Below, piece by piece: positions 8,242 through 16,315 of a DNA stretch of 64,000 nt. Positions within the stretch are counted from its first letter, which is position 1. Each line of letters starts with the position of its first letter. The translations under genes were made by a program, and so were the position numbers. The DNA is from Pseudonocardia autotrophica (GTDB lineage Bacteria; Actinomycetota; Actinomycetes; Mycobacteriales; Pseudonocardiaceae). The notes under the pieces were generated by a model. The model had not been told where the DNA came from. It worked only from the letters and a program-made list of their open reading frames with translations, and did no database searches. The stretch lies in NCBI RefSeq assembly GCF_000717175.1, contig NZ_JNYD01000037.1:1-64000 (forward strand), in the 5' to 3' direction.

Positions 8242-9243
8242 ATGGCCACCCCCGACGCACCGGTCCGCCCGGTCGCCCTCGTCACCGGCGCCAGCCGCGG
8301 CCTGGGCTACCTGATCGCCCGCGAGCTCGCCGACCAGGGCCACGACCTGCTGCTCTGCGCCCGGGACGCCGAGGGGCTGCAGCCCGCCCGCGCCGACCTC
8401 GAGGCCCGCGGCGCGCGGGTCGTCACGGTGGCGGCGGACGTCGGCAGGCCCGAGGCCGCCCGCGAGCTCGTCGGCACCGCCGAGCGCGAGTTCGGCCGGC
8501 TCGACGTGCTCGTCGCCAACGCCGGCATCATCCAGGTCGGGCCCCAGGCGGACCTGCGCGAGGAGGACTACGAGCAGGCCATGGACGTCATGTTCTGGGG
8601 GCTGGCCCGGCCCGCGCTGGAGGCGCTGCCGGTGCTGGCCCGCACCCATGGCCGCATCCTGGCGGTGACGTCGATCGGCGGGAAGCTGCCCGCCCCGCAC
8701 CTGCTGCCGTACGGGGCGGCCAAGCACGCCGCCGTCGGGTTCGCGGAGGGCCTGCGGCTGGAGGCCGGTCGGCAGGGCGTGTCGGTGACCGTCGGCGTGC
8801 CCGGGCTGATGCGGACCGGCTCCTCGCGCAACGCGCTGGTGACCGGGAAGGCGCAGGCGGAGCGGTCCTGGTTCACGGTCGGCGCGTCCCTGCCGCTCGT
8901 GTCGATGGACGCCGAACGGGCCGCCCGCCGCCTGGTCCGCGCCACCCTGCGAGGCACACCGGAGATCATCCTGACGCCGCTGGCCAACATCGGGTCGAGG
9001 GTGCACGCCCTCGCACCCTCGACGACGTTGCGGCTGCTCACCGCCGTCGAACGGCTGCTGCCCGGGCCGACCGGCACCGGCGGGCCACCCCGCCCGGCCT
9101 ACACCGCGCCGCTGCCCGGCTGGCTGCGCAGGCTGACCGGGCTGGACAAGGCCGCCGCCGAGCGCTGGCACGAGCACACCGACCCCGCCCCCGACCGGGG
9201 GCCCGGTGTCGGTCCCGAGCAGCCGGGTACTCCCGGACGATGA
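8242..9243 (+). CDS. Short-chain dehydrogenase/reductase
   Basis: 333 residues. The NAD(P) loop is VTGASRGLGYLIARELA, the NAG motif is VLVANAGIIQVG, and the catalytic Ser and Tyr-Lys lie in VTSIGGKLP and LPYGAAKHAAVG. An extra C-terminal tail of about 80 residues ends in a proline-rich stretch. The TGA overlaps the ATG of surE (ATGA), so it heads a three-gene operon with surE and the zinc-finger gene. The substrate cannot be inferred. No clear ribosome site precedes ATG 8242. Confidence 0.88.
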   Translation: MATPDAPVRPVALVTGASRGLGYLIARELADQGHDLLLCARDAEGLQPARADLEARGARVVTVAADVGRPEAARELVGTAEREFGRLDVLVANAGIIQVGPQADLREEDYEQAMDVMFWGLARPALEALPVLARTHGRILAVTSIGGKLPAPHLLPYGAAKHAAVGFAEGLRLEAGRQGVSVTVGVPGLMRTGSSRNALVTGKAQAERSWFTVGASLPLVSMDAERAARRLVRATLRGTPEIILTPLANIGSRVHALAPSTTLRLLTAVERLLPGPTGTGGPPRPAYTAPLPGWLRRLTGLDKAAAERWHEHTDPAPDRGPGVGPEQPGTPGR

Positions 9244-10040
9244 CGCGCACCCGTGCCCTCGTGACCAACGACGACGGCATCGACTCCCCCGGCCTGGCCG
9301 TGCTGGCCGAGGCCGCGAGCGAGGCCGGGCTCGACGTCGTGATCGCCGCCCCCGAGCACCAGTTCTCCGGCGCCAGCGCCTCCATCACGGCCGTCCAGGA
9401 GGACGGCCGGACCGTGGTGCGGGAGGTGGAGAGCCCGTCCGGGCTGCCGGCGTACGCCGTCCGGGCCGCGCCCGCGCACATCGTGGTCGCCGGCCTGCAG
9501 GGCTGGTTCGACCCCGCACCCGACCTGATCCTCTCGGGGATCAACCGGGGCGGGAACGTCGGGCGCGCGGTGCTGCACTCCGGCACGGTCGGTGCCGCCC
9601 TCACCGCCGGCCTGCACGACCGGCGCGGCCTGGCCGTGTCGCTCAACGTCGCGCTCGGCGCCGAGGAGGAGGAGCACTGGGAGGCCGTGACCGGGTACCT
9701 CCCGCGGGTGCTGGAGCTTCTGCTCGACAGCCCGCTCGGGACCACGCTCTCGCTCAACGTGCCCGACCGGCCCGTCGAGGAGCACCGCGAGCTGCGGCTC
9801 GCCCCGCTCGACCCGCGCGGTGTCGTGCAGACCCTGGTGGAGGACTCCGACGGCCAGGGCCTGCTGCTGCGCGAGGCCGAGACCGGCGACCGGGCCGAGC
9901 CGGGCAGCGACCGCGCTCTGCTGGACGCCGGCCACCCGACCCTGACCGCCCTGCGCGGCCTGTGCGAGGACCCCGATCTGCTCGTGCCCGAGCGCCTCGC
10001 CCACTCCGCGCGGCTGACCGACGAGAGGACGCACGCATGA
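9240..10040 (+). CDS. surE: 5'/3'-nucleotidase SurE
   Basis: 266 residues. The metal-binding N-terminus LVTNDDGIDSPGLAVLAEAA, the Ser loop of FSGASASIT, and the paired motifs LSGINRGGNVG and LHSGTVGAALTAGL are diagnostic of SurE. The enzyme dephosphorylates nucleoside monophosphates and other phosphate esters and has been linked to stationary-phase survival. It is coupled on both sides: its ATG overlaps the SDR stop and its stop overlaps the next ATG. Confidence 0.93.
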   Translation: MTRTRALVTNDDGIDSPGLAVLAEAASEAGLDVVIAAPEHQFSGASASITAVQEDGRTVVREVESPSGLPAYAVRAAPAHIVVAGLQGWFDPAPDLILSGINRGGNVGRAVLHSGTVGAALTAGLHDRRGLAVSLNVALGAEEEEHWEAVTGYLPRVLELLLDSPLGTTLSLNVPDRPVEEHRELRLAPLDPRGVVQTLVEDSDGQGLLLREAETGDRAEPGSDRALLDAGHPTLTALRGLCEDPDLLVPERLAHSARLTDERTHA

Positions 10041-10417
10041 ACACCACGCAGGCCCGCGAGAAGCTGACCGCAGAGCTCGAGCGGCTCGACCACGAGGCCG
10101 GCGAGGAGGCCCGCGACCAGGAGGAGCAGCGGGACTCCGACGAGCTGTCGGGCGGCATGGACTTCGGCGACCGCGGCTCGCGGGAGACCGAGGCGATGGA
10201 GGACGACCTGGCCCTGGGCACCCTGCGGATGCAGCGCGCCGAGGTCGTCGCCGCCCTGGAGCGGATCGAGGCCGGCGAGTACGGCCGCTGCGCGGTGTGC
10301 GGCAAGGAGATCGACGACGAGCGGCTGGAGGCCCGGCCGGAGACCGACAAGTGCCGCGACCACGCGGACACCAGGTCGCCGAGCCGGCCGGGCAGCGTGC
10401 CGCGCGTCGACACGTGA
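10037..10417 (+). CDS. TraR/DksA-type zinc-finger protein
   Basis: 126 residues: an acidic coiled-coil N-terminal part (LTAELERLDHEAGEEARDQE) and a C-terminal zinc finger, CAVCGKEIDDERLEARPETD followed by KCRDHA, in which the last usual Cys is His. Family members bind in the RNA polymerase secondary channel or act as small stress proteins. It is the last gene of the SDR-surE operon and overlaps surE by four bases. Confidence 0.88.
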   Translation: MNTTQAREKLTAELERLDHEAGEEARDQEEQRDSDELSGGMDFGDRGSRETEAMEDDLALGTLRMQRAEVVAALERIEAGEYGRCAVCGKEIDDERLEARPETDKCRDHADTRSPSRPGSVPRVDT

Positions 10418-10499
10418 GAACCCGTCGGCCCGGGATCGCGGCGGTTCCTTGCGACGGTCGGCCGGAGTAGGGGCACCGACGGGCGGGTACGAGACCGGT

Positions 10500-11444
10500 A
10501 TGTCGGATTCGTGCCCGCCCGTCGTGGTGTTCGCCCCTTCCCCCATCATCACCGTCACCATCGAGGACCGCGCCGGACAGCCCGAGCTGCACGTGCACGC
10601 CGGCGGGCAGGGCGTCTGGCAGGCGCGCATGCTCGCGGCCCTCGGGTCGCCGGTGCGGCTGTGCGCCGGGCTGGGCGGGGAGACCGGCCGGCTGCTGGAG
10701 CGGATGATCGCCGTCGACGGCGTGGAGCTGCGGTACGTCGAGACCGCGGCGCGCAACGGCGGGTACGTGCACGACCGGCGGGAGCCCGACGACGAGGGCC
10801 GGGTCGAGATCGCCGCCGAGCTCCCGGCCCCGCTGGACCGGCACGAGCTCGACGGCCTCTACGAGCTCACCCTCGCCGAGGGGCTGCAGGCCGGGACCGT
10901 GCTGCTGTCCGGCCCGCAGTCCGAGACCGTCGTGCCGTCCCGGCTGTACCAGCGGCTGGCCGGGGACCTGCGCGCCAACGGCGTGCGGGTCGTCGCCGAC
11001 CTGGCCGGCGAGCGGATGGAGGCGGTCGTCGAGGCCGGCGTCGACCTGCTCAAGGTCAGCGACGAGGAACTGGTGGCGCACTCACGGGCCGAGTCCACCG
11101 AGGTCGACGACGTGGTGCCGGCGATGCGGCAGCTGCTGAAGGACGGGGCGCGGGCCGTCGTGGTGAGCCGGGCGGGCGAGCCCGCGCTCGCCCTCGACGG
11201 CGAGTCCGACACCATCCTCACCATCACCCCGCCGCCGGTCCAGGCCAACGACCCGCGCGGCGCGGGCGACTCGCAGACCGCCGGGATGACGGCACGGCTC
11301 GCGGCGGGCGGGTCGTGGGAGGAGGTGCTGAAGGTCGGTGCGGCCTGCGGCGCGCTCAACGTCGTCCGGCACGGCCTCGGCACCGGCGGCGCCGAGGCGG
11401 TGCAGGTCCTGGCCGACCGCGTCCAACTCGCCCCCCTGAAGTAG
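10500..11444 (+). CDS. PfkB-family sugar kinase (1-phosphofructokinase-like)
   Basis: 314 residues. The PfkB fold is shown by the substrate loop HAGGQGVWQARMLAALG, the GAGD anion hole in NDPRGAGDSQTAGMTA near residue 250, and the preceding VVSRAGEPALAL. The N-terminus VFAPSPIITVTIEDRAG resembles 1-phosphofructokinase and tagatose-6-phosphate kinase more than the HldE kinases further on. It stands alone, with a tandem repeat array just behind its stop. The substrate is unknown; a phosphosugar is likely. Confidence 0.85.
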   Translation: MSDSCPPVVVFAPSPIITVTIEDRAGQPELHVHAGGQGVWQARMLAALGSPVRLCAGLGGETGRLLERMIAVDGVELRYVETAARNGGYVHDRREPDDEGRVEIAAELPAPLDRHELDGLYELTLAEGLQAGTVLLSGPQSETVVPSRLYQRLAGDLRANGVRVVADLAGERMEAVVEAGVDLLKVSDEELVAHSRAESTEVDDVVPAMRQLLKDGARAVVVSRAGEPALALDGESDTILTITPPPVQANDPRGAGDSQTAGMTARLAAGGSWEEVLKVGAACGALNVVRHGLGTGGAEAVQVLADRVQLAPLK

Positions 11445-11463
11445 CGCGGCACACCCCGCCCCC

Positions 11464-11639
11464 GCGAGTCGGGAGTTCCGGCACCGCGAGTCGCGAGTTC
11501 CAGCAGCGCGAGTCGGGAGATCCAGCAGCGCGAGTCGGGAGATCCGGCAGCGCGAGTCGCGAGATCCTGCACCGCGAGTCGAGAGATCCTGCAGCGCGAG
11601 TCGGGAGATTCAGCAGCGCGAGTCGCGAGTTCCGGGAGT
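11464..11639. repeat. Eight 22-bp tandem repeats with core GCGAGTCG
   Basis: Eight contiguous units start every 22 bases from 11464. Each begins GCGAGTCG(G/C/A)GAG and ends CAGCAGC, CGGCAGC or a close variant. There are no spacers. The array begins 20 bases behind the PfkB stop and fills most of the gap before the next GT9 gene. Its core is the reverse complement of the core of the array at 13026-13117. Confidence 0.92.
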
Positions 11640-11704
11640 TCGGCATGGGGTGTCCGCTCCGGTCGGGCACGGTTGGTGGGGCGGGCAGCGGGTAGTCGAT
11701 CTCC

Positions 11705-12679
11705 GTGGCGGACCCTGTCCTGCTCGCGCTGCGGGCGTTGAACCTCGGCGACCTGCTGACCGTCGTGCCCGCGCTGCGGGCGTTGCGCCGGCGCCACCCG
11801 GGCCACCGGATCGTGCTGGCCACCGCAGCAGTCCTGGAGCCGCTCGCCGCGCTCACCGGCGCCGTCGACGAGCTGCTGCCCACCCCGGCGCCCGACGCGC
11901 TCGCGTTCCCCGGACAGGTCGACGTCGCCGTGAACCTGCACGGCGCGGGGCCGCAGAGCCATCGAGCCCTCGAGGCCCTGCACCCTCGTCGTCGCATCGG
12001 CCTGGGCCGCCCCGAGCTGGGCTGGCCCGGGCCGCCGGCCGAGGAGCTCGACACGCTGCACGAGCGGGTCCGCTGGTGCACGATGCTCGCTCACCACGGC
12101 ATCCCGGCCGACCCGGAGGACCTCCGCCTCCCTGCGCCGCCCGGCATCGCCCCCGGGCCCGCATCTCCCGTCGTCATCCATCCCGGCGCGGCCTTCGGTT
12201 CCAAGTGTTGGCCGACCGACCGTTTCGCCGCCCTGGCCCGCCGGCTCGCCCCGCTGGGACCCGTCGTCGTGACGGGCGGTCCGCAGGAGCGGTCCCTCGC
12301 CGAGCGGGTCGCGGCGGCCGCCGACCTGTCCGACGAGCGTGTCCTCGCCGGGCGGACCTCGATCGCCGAGCTCGCGGCCCTGGTCGCCGGTGCGGCGCTG
12401 GTCGTCAGCGGGGACACCGGGATCGCGCACCTCGCCACGGCGTTCGGGCGGCCGTCGGTCGTGCTGTTCGGGCCGGTCGGGCCGGAGCGCTGGGGCCCGC
12501 CCGCAGGTCCGCACCGCGCGCTCACGCATGAAGAGGTCCGCCGCGGTGACCCGTTCGCCGACGACCCGGACCCGGCCCTGCTCGCGATCGGCGTGGACGA
12601 GGTGGAGGCGGCCTGCCTCGACGTCACCGCGTCGAGCGGGTGTGTCGAACCCGCCGCCACGGGTACGAAGGCCACATGA
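11705..12679 (+). CDS. Glycosyltransferase family 9 (heptosyltransferase-like)
   Basis: 324 residues. GT9 marks are LLALRALNLGDLLTVVPAL at the N-terminus, SPVVIHPGAAFGSKCWPTD in the middle and VVSGDTGIAHLATAFGRPS with VVLFGPVGPERWG in the donor-binding half. It should add a heptose or similar sugar. The GTG at 11705 has only a weak ribosome site. The TGA overlaps the ATG of the 74-residue protein. The gene pair is bracketed by two tandem repeat arrays of opposite orientation. Confidence 0.88.
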   Translation: MADPVLLALRALNLGDLLTVVPALRALRRRHPGHRIVLATAAVLEPLAALTGAVDELLPTPAPDALAFPGQVDVAVNLHGAGPQSHRALEALHPRRRIGLGRPELGWPGPPAEELDTLHERVRWCTMLAHHGIPADPEDLRLPAPPGIAPGPASPVVIHPGAAFGSKCWPTDRFAALARRLAPLGPVVVTGGPQERSLAERVAAAADLSDERVLAGRTSIAELAALVAGAALVVSGDTGIAHLATAFGRPSVVLFGPVGPERWGPPAGPHRALTHEEVRRGDPFADDPDPALLAIGVDEVEAACLDVTASSGCVEPAATGTKAT

Positions 12680-12900
12680 ACGAGCCGAACCGCGAGAGCC
12701 GTGACGACGTGACCCGGCCCGACATGATCGCGCACGACGAGATCGCGACCGACCCCGCCGCGGACCTCGAGGACGTGAACGGCCGCGGCACCGGTCTCGA
12801 CACCGAGGAGATCGACCCGAACACCGAGGCCGACCCCTACGACGTGCTGGAGCAGCACCGCGAGGTCCCGGTCGACGACGACGAGGCTCCGCGCGGTTGA
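12676..12900 (+). CDS. Small acidic hypothetical protein, 74 aa, coupled to a GT9 gene
   Basis: The ATG overlaps the TGA of the GT9 gene. The product is strongly acidic (DEIATDPAADLEDVNG, DTEEIDPNTEADPYD) with no hydrophobic stretch, and is probably a soluble, partly disordered protein. The family is not recognised. Gene order matches the GT9 plus 55-residue protein pair at 1796-3075, so a shared accessory role is possible but unproven. Confidence 0.6.
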   Translation: MNEPNRESRDDVTRPDMIAHDEIATDPAADLEDVNGRGTGLDTEEIDPNTEADPYDVLEQHREVPVDDDEAPRG

Positions 12901-13025
12901 CCCGTCCCCAGGGCGACATCCTCGGATGCGATGATCGCCGTCCTGGACCCTTCGGCGCCACATCCGGCCGCAGGCGGTCCCGGACGGCGATCACGACCCG
13001 AGGTCCTGGCTCGCGGACATTCAGT

Positions 13026-13117
13026 GCGCGACTCGCCGGGGCCAGAGCGCGACTCGCCGGGGCCAGAGCGCGACTCGCCGGGGCCAGAGCGCGACTCGCC
13101 GGGGCCAGAGCGCGACT
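13026..13117. repeat. Four 21-bp tandem repeats plus partial fifth, core CGACTCGC
   Basis: Identical units GCGCGACTCGCCGGGGCCAG plus A start at 13026, 13047, 13068 and 13089, with the first eight bases of a fifth unit at 13110. The array lies between the converging 3' ends of the 74-residue gene and the PfkB gene. Read on the minus strand, each unit contains GCGAGTCGCG, the core of the 11464 array. Confidence 0.92.
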
Positions 13118-13122
13118 ACGGA

Positions 13123-14052
13123 TCAGGAGGCGCGTTCGGACACGCTCGTCGGCGACACCTGGGTCCACCGGCCGTCGAGGCAGCGGACGGTCGCGGCGCC
13201 ACCGGCCTCCACGAAACGCCCGGCCGCCTCGACGGCACTCTCCACCGCTGCAGGCAAGGACGACCCGCCGGCGAGGGCGGCCGCGAGCCGGCCCGCGAAG
13301 GCGTCGCCCGCGCCGCAGGGGTCGCCGCCCGTCACGTCCAGGGCGGGCACCGCGACCCGGTCCGACGCGGTCACCAGGACCGCGCCCCGCTCGCCCCGCG
13401 TCACGACGACGGCGTGGCTCTCCCGCCGTCGCCGCAGCTCCGCGGCACAACCCACCGGGTCCCCGCCCGGCAGCCCGAGCGCGCCCGCGGCCTCCTTGGC
13501 GTTCGGCGTCATGATCACGCCGGGCACGGGATCGGAGCCCTTGGGGTGCGGGTCCCACACCACCGGCGTCCCGGCCGCCACGGCGTCGGCGAGCATCCGG
13601 CGCACCTGGGGATCGGCCGTGACGCCGCGGCCGTAGTCCGAGACCAGCACCGCGCCCGCCCCGTCGAGCGCCCGGCTCAGGTCGGTGCGGACCGTCTCGC
13701 CGAACTCGCCGGCCGGGCGGCCGCTGCCCGTGTCCGTGCGCAGCAACGGGCCTTCGGCGGAGTGCCACCGGCACTTGACCGGGGTCCCGCCCGTCGCGGG
13801 CCCGGTGATCAGCTCCAGCGCCGGTGCGAGCAGCCCGCGCACCCGCTCGCCGTCCTCCGCGAGGGCCGTGACGAGGGTCGTCCGCACCCCGGACCCGGCC
13901 AGCAGCGCCGCCGCCAGCCCGGCCCCGCCCGGCCGCGCCACCTCGCCGGTGACGTCGAGGACGGGGACGGGGGCGTCCGGGCAGAGCCGCTCGACCTCGC
14001 CGTGCACGTCGACGTCGAGCAGCACGTCCCCGACGACCACGACGGAGCTCAT
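13123..14052 (-). CDS. PfkB-family kinase, heptose-7-phosphate kinase-like (HldE kinase domain only)
   Basis: 309 residues. VVVVGDVLLDVDVHGEVERL, APVPVLDVTGEVARPGGAGL and the anion-hole motif GGDPCGAGDAFAGRLAAAL resemble the N-terminal kinase half of HldE/RfaE, which phosphorylates D-glycero-beta-D-manno-heptose 7-phosphate at O1. No adenylyltransferase half follows. It is the last gene of the eight-gene operon and its ATG overlaps the hldE stop. It may duplicate the first kinase or act on another sugar phosphate. Repeats lie directly behind its stop. Confidence 0.82.
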   Translation of the reverse strand: MSSVVVVGDVLLDVDVHGEVERLCPDAPVPVLDVTGEVARPGGAGLAAALLAGSGVRTTLVTALAEDGERVRGLLAPALELITGPATGGTPVKCRWHSAEGPLLRTDTGSGRPAGEFGETVRTDLSRALDGAGAVLVSDYGRGVTADPQVRRMLADAVAAGTPVVWDPHPKGSDPVPGVIMTPNAKEAAGALGLPGGDPVGCAAELRRRRESHAVVVTRGERGAVLVTASDRVAVPALDVTGGDPCGAGDAFAGRLAAALAGGSSLPAAVESAVEAAGRFVEAGGAATVRCLDGRWTQVSPTSVSERAS

Positions 14053-15557
14053 CGCCCCGCCCCCTCGGCCGCCCGCGCCACGATGGCGCTGGTGGAGTGG
14101 TCGGCGAGGTAGCCGAGGATCCGGACCTCCCCGCCGAGGCGCTCCACGACCGGCGTCTCCGGCAGCATCTCCGGGGTGTAGTCGCCGCCCTTGCAGTAGA
14201 CGTCCGGCCGGACGAGGTCGAGCAGCTCGACCGGGCTGTCGGTGTCGAACGAGGTCACCAGGTCGACCGCGGCCAGCGCGCCGATCACCCCGGCGCGGTC
14301 CTCGAGCGGGTTGACCGGGCGCGTCGGGCCCTTGAGCCGGCTCACGCAGTCGTCGCTGTTGAGGGCCACGACCAGCACGTCCCCGAGCTCGGCGGCCTCC
14401 CGCAGGTAGGCCACGTGCCCGCGGTGCAGCACGTCGAAGCAACCGTTGGTGAACACGATCCGGTGCCCGGCCGCGCGGTGCTCGGCCAGCACGGTCAGCA
14501 GGTCCCGGTGCGACAGCACGCTGCCCGGGTCCCCGGCGGCGAGCCGGCTGGTCAGCGCCGCAGCCGTGCACACCGCGGTCCCCGGCAGCGTCACGACGAC
14601 GTCGGCGGCGGTCTGCGCCAGCGACAGCGCCTCCTCCCGCGGCGTCCCCGACGCGACGGCGGCGGTCCACGCCGCGGCGAACACGTCGCCGGCCCCGCAG
14701 GCGCCCGACGGTGGGGCGTGCTCCCCCGCCGGCCGCCGCAGCGGCCTGCCGTCCGCGGGGAGCCGCACGGACCCGTCGACGTCCAGGGTGAGCAGCACCT
14801 CCGACGCCCCGGTGGCCGCGCGCAGCGCCGACGCGTACTCGAGCCCCCACGCGAGCCGGTCGTGCTCGGGCAGGTCGACGCCGAGCACGGCGGCGGCCTC
14901 CTCGACGCTCGGGGTGACGGCGTCGGGCCGCAGCTCGGCCCACGGCGCGAGGTCGTGCGCGTCGACGACCAGCAGCGGGATGCGCCCGCGCGCCCGGGCG
15001 ATCCGCCGCCGGACCGAGGGCGCGAGCGCGCCGAGCCCGTAGTCGGCGACCAGCACCGCGTCCGGCCCGTCGGCCAGCGCCGCGGTGGTCTGGTCGGCGA
15101 GCGCGCGGACGGTCGCGCTGCCGGGCAGGCCCGGCGGCACCACGTCGTAGCGGGCCACGGGCTGCCCGGGCGGGTCGCCGGCGACGATGCGGCGCTTGGC
15201 CGCCGTCGCGCGGGCCGGGTCGAGCACGCACCGGTCCGTGCGGACGCCGGCCTCGGCCAGCGCCGAGCGCAGCGTGCGGCCGTCCGGGTCGTCGCCGACC
15301 GTGCAGACGATCTCGACGTCGGCGCCCAGCGCGGCCAGCGCCACCGCGGCGTTGCCCGCCCCGCCGGGCGCGACCTCCTCGGACGACGGTTCGACGACCG
15401 GGACGGGCCCGTCGCGCGCGACCCGACGGGCGCTGCCGCGCACCCAGCCGTCGAGCACGACGTCGCCCAGCACGAGCACCCGGGGCCGCCGGTCGGGGAT
15501 GCGTGCGGCCGCCGCCACGGAGGCGACCGGGGCGCACGCCACGGGGATCAGGGCCAC
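14049..15557 (-). CDS. hldE: Bifunctional heptose 7-phosphate kinase / heptose 1-phosphate adenylyltransferase (HldE-like)
   Basis: 502 residues in two domains. The N-terminal PfkB kinase (about 20-320) has VLVLGDVVLDGWVRG, PGGAGNAAVALAALGA and the anion hole SGACGAGDVFAAAW. The C-terminal nucleotidyltransferase (about 360-490) has FTNGCFDVLHRGHVAYLREA with the HxGH signature and VYCKGGDYTPEMLPE. In Gram-negatives this enzyme makes ADP-D-glycero-beta-D-manno-heptose from the 7-phosphate, with GmhB acting between the steps. GTG 15557 is chosen because GAGGAG lies five bases upstream; it overlaps the preceding SDR by ten bases. Confidence 0.92.
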   Translation of the reverse strand: MALIPVACAPVASVAAAARIPDRRPRVLVLGDVVLDGWVRGSARRVARDGPVPVVEPSSEEVAPGGAGNAAVALAALGADVEIVCTVGDDPDGRTLRSALAEAGVRTDRCVLDPARATAAKRRIVAGDPPGQPVARYDVVPPGLPGSATVRALADQTTAALADGPDAVLVADYGLGALAPSVRRRIARARGRIPLLVVDAHDLAPWAELRPDAVTPSVEEAAAVLGVDLPEHDRLAWGLEYASALRAATGASEVLLTLDVDGSVRLPADGRPLRRPAGEHAPPSGACGAGDVFAAAWTAAVASGTPREEALSLAQTAADVVVTLPGTAVCTAAALTSRLAAGDPGSVLSHRDLLTVLAEHRAAGHRIVFTNGCFDVLHRGHVAYLREAAELGDVLVVALNSDDCVSRLKGPTRPVNPLEDRAGVIGALAAVDLVTSFDTDSPVELLDLVRPDVYCKGGDYTPEMLPETPVVERLGGEVRILGYLADHSTSAIVARAAEGAGR

Positions 15558-16315
15558 GAGGGCTCCTCGGACTGGCACACCACCAGCTCGCGGACCTCGC
15601 ACCCCTCGGGGCGGGTCAGCGCGAACAGGACGGTGGCGGCGACGTTGCGCGGGTCGTTGAGCTTGGCGTCCGGGCCGGGCCGGTACTGCTCGGTGCGGCC
15701 GTCGAAGAACGCCGTGTTCATGCCGCCGGGCACGAGCGTCGTGAGCCCGACCTCGCCGGCCAGCTCCGCCGCCAGCGCGCGGCTCATCCCGAGCACGCCG
15801 AACTTGGAGGCGCAGTAGGCCGAGGCGTCGGACAGGGCGCGCAGGCCGAGCGTCGAGGCGACCGTCACGATCCGCCCGCGGCGCTCCTTCAGGCTCGGCA
15901 GCGCGGCCCGGATGACCGCGGCGGTGCCGAGCAGGTTGACCTTGATCACGCGTTCCCAGTCCTCGGCGGACACGTCGTCGATGCGGCCGCAGGCGTCGGT
16001 CCCCGCGCAGGTGACGACGCCGTCGACGCCGCCGGCCCGCTCGACGAGCCCGCGCACGGCCTCCTCGGCGGCGCGGGTGTCGGCCAGGTCGGCGAGCGCG
16101 TGGGCGGCGTCGGCGGCCTCGGTCAGGCCGGGCGTCGGGTCGACGCGGTCGACGAGCAGCGGTGTGCCGCCCGCCGTGGCGACGGCCTCGGCGACGGCCC
16201 GGCCGAGGCCGGAGGCGGCGCCGGTGACGAGCACCGTGCCGAGCGGACGGGACGTGGGGAGCCCGGGCTCGGCGGCGGGCGTGGTGTGGGGTGCCGTGGT
16301 GTCGGTCAGTGTCAT
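15548..16315 (-). CDS. Short-chain dehydrogenase/reductase in the heptose operon
   Basis: 255 residues of the classical SDR type: VLVTGAASGLGRAVAEAVA, VVTCAGTD in place of NNAG, VASTLGLRALSD and the YCASK catalytic pair. It lacks the longer extended-SDR form and TGxxGFIG start of the ADP-heptose epimerase HldD, so it is not a normal HldD. It could modify the heptose or its nucleotide. The ATG has AGGAG ahead and overlaps the gmhA stop by four bases. Confidence 0.88.
   Translation of the reverse strand: MTLTDTTAPHTTPAAEPGLPTSRPLGTVLVTGAASGLGRAVAEAVATAGGTPLLVDRVDPTPGLTEAADAAHALADLADTRAAEEAVRGLVERAGGVDGVVTCAGTDACGRIDDVSAEDWERVIKVNLLGTAAVIRAALPSLKERRGRIVTVASTLGLRALSDASAYCASKFGVLGMSRALAAELAGEVGLTTLVPGGMNTAFFDGRTEQYRPGPDAKLNDPRNVAATVLFALTRPEGCEVRELVVCQSEEPSWP

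Noticed and set aside
11464..11639. CRISPR array
   Set aside because: The 22-base units follow each other without spacers, and no cas genes are near.
13026..13117. CRISPR array or short coding repeat
   Set aside because: The 21-base units are contiguous and lie between two convergent stop codons; no start or ribosome site makes them coding.
10859..13774. Very long minus-strand open frame of about 970 codons
   Set aside because: It runs antisense to three genes with clear protein motifs; long antisense frames are an artefact of GC-rich third codon positions.
15548..16315. ADP-heptose 6-epimerase (HldD)
   Set aside because: The protein is a 255-residue classical SDR with YCASK; HldD is an extended SDR of about 310 residues with a different nucleotide loop.
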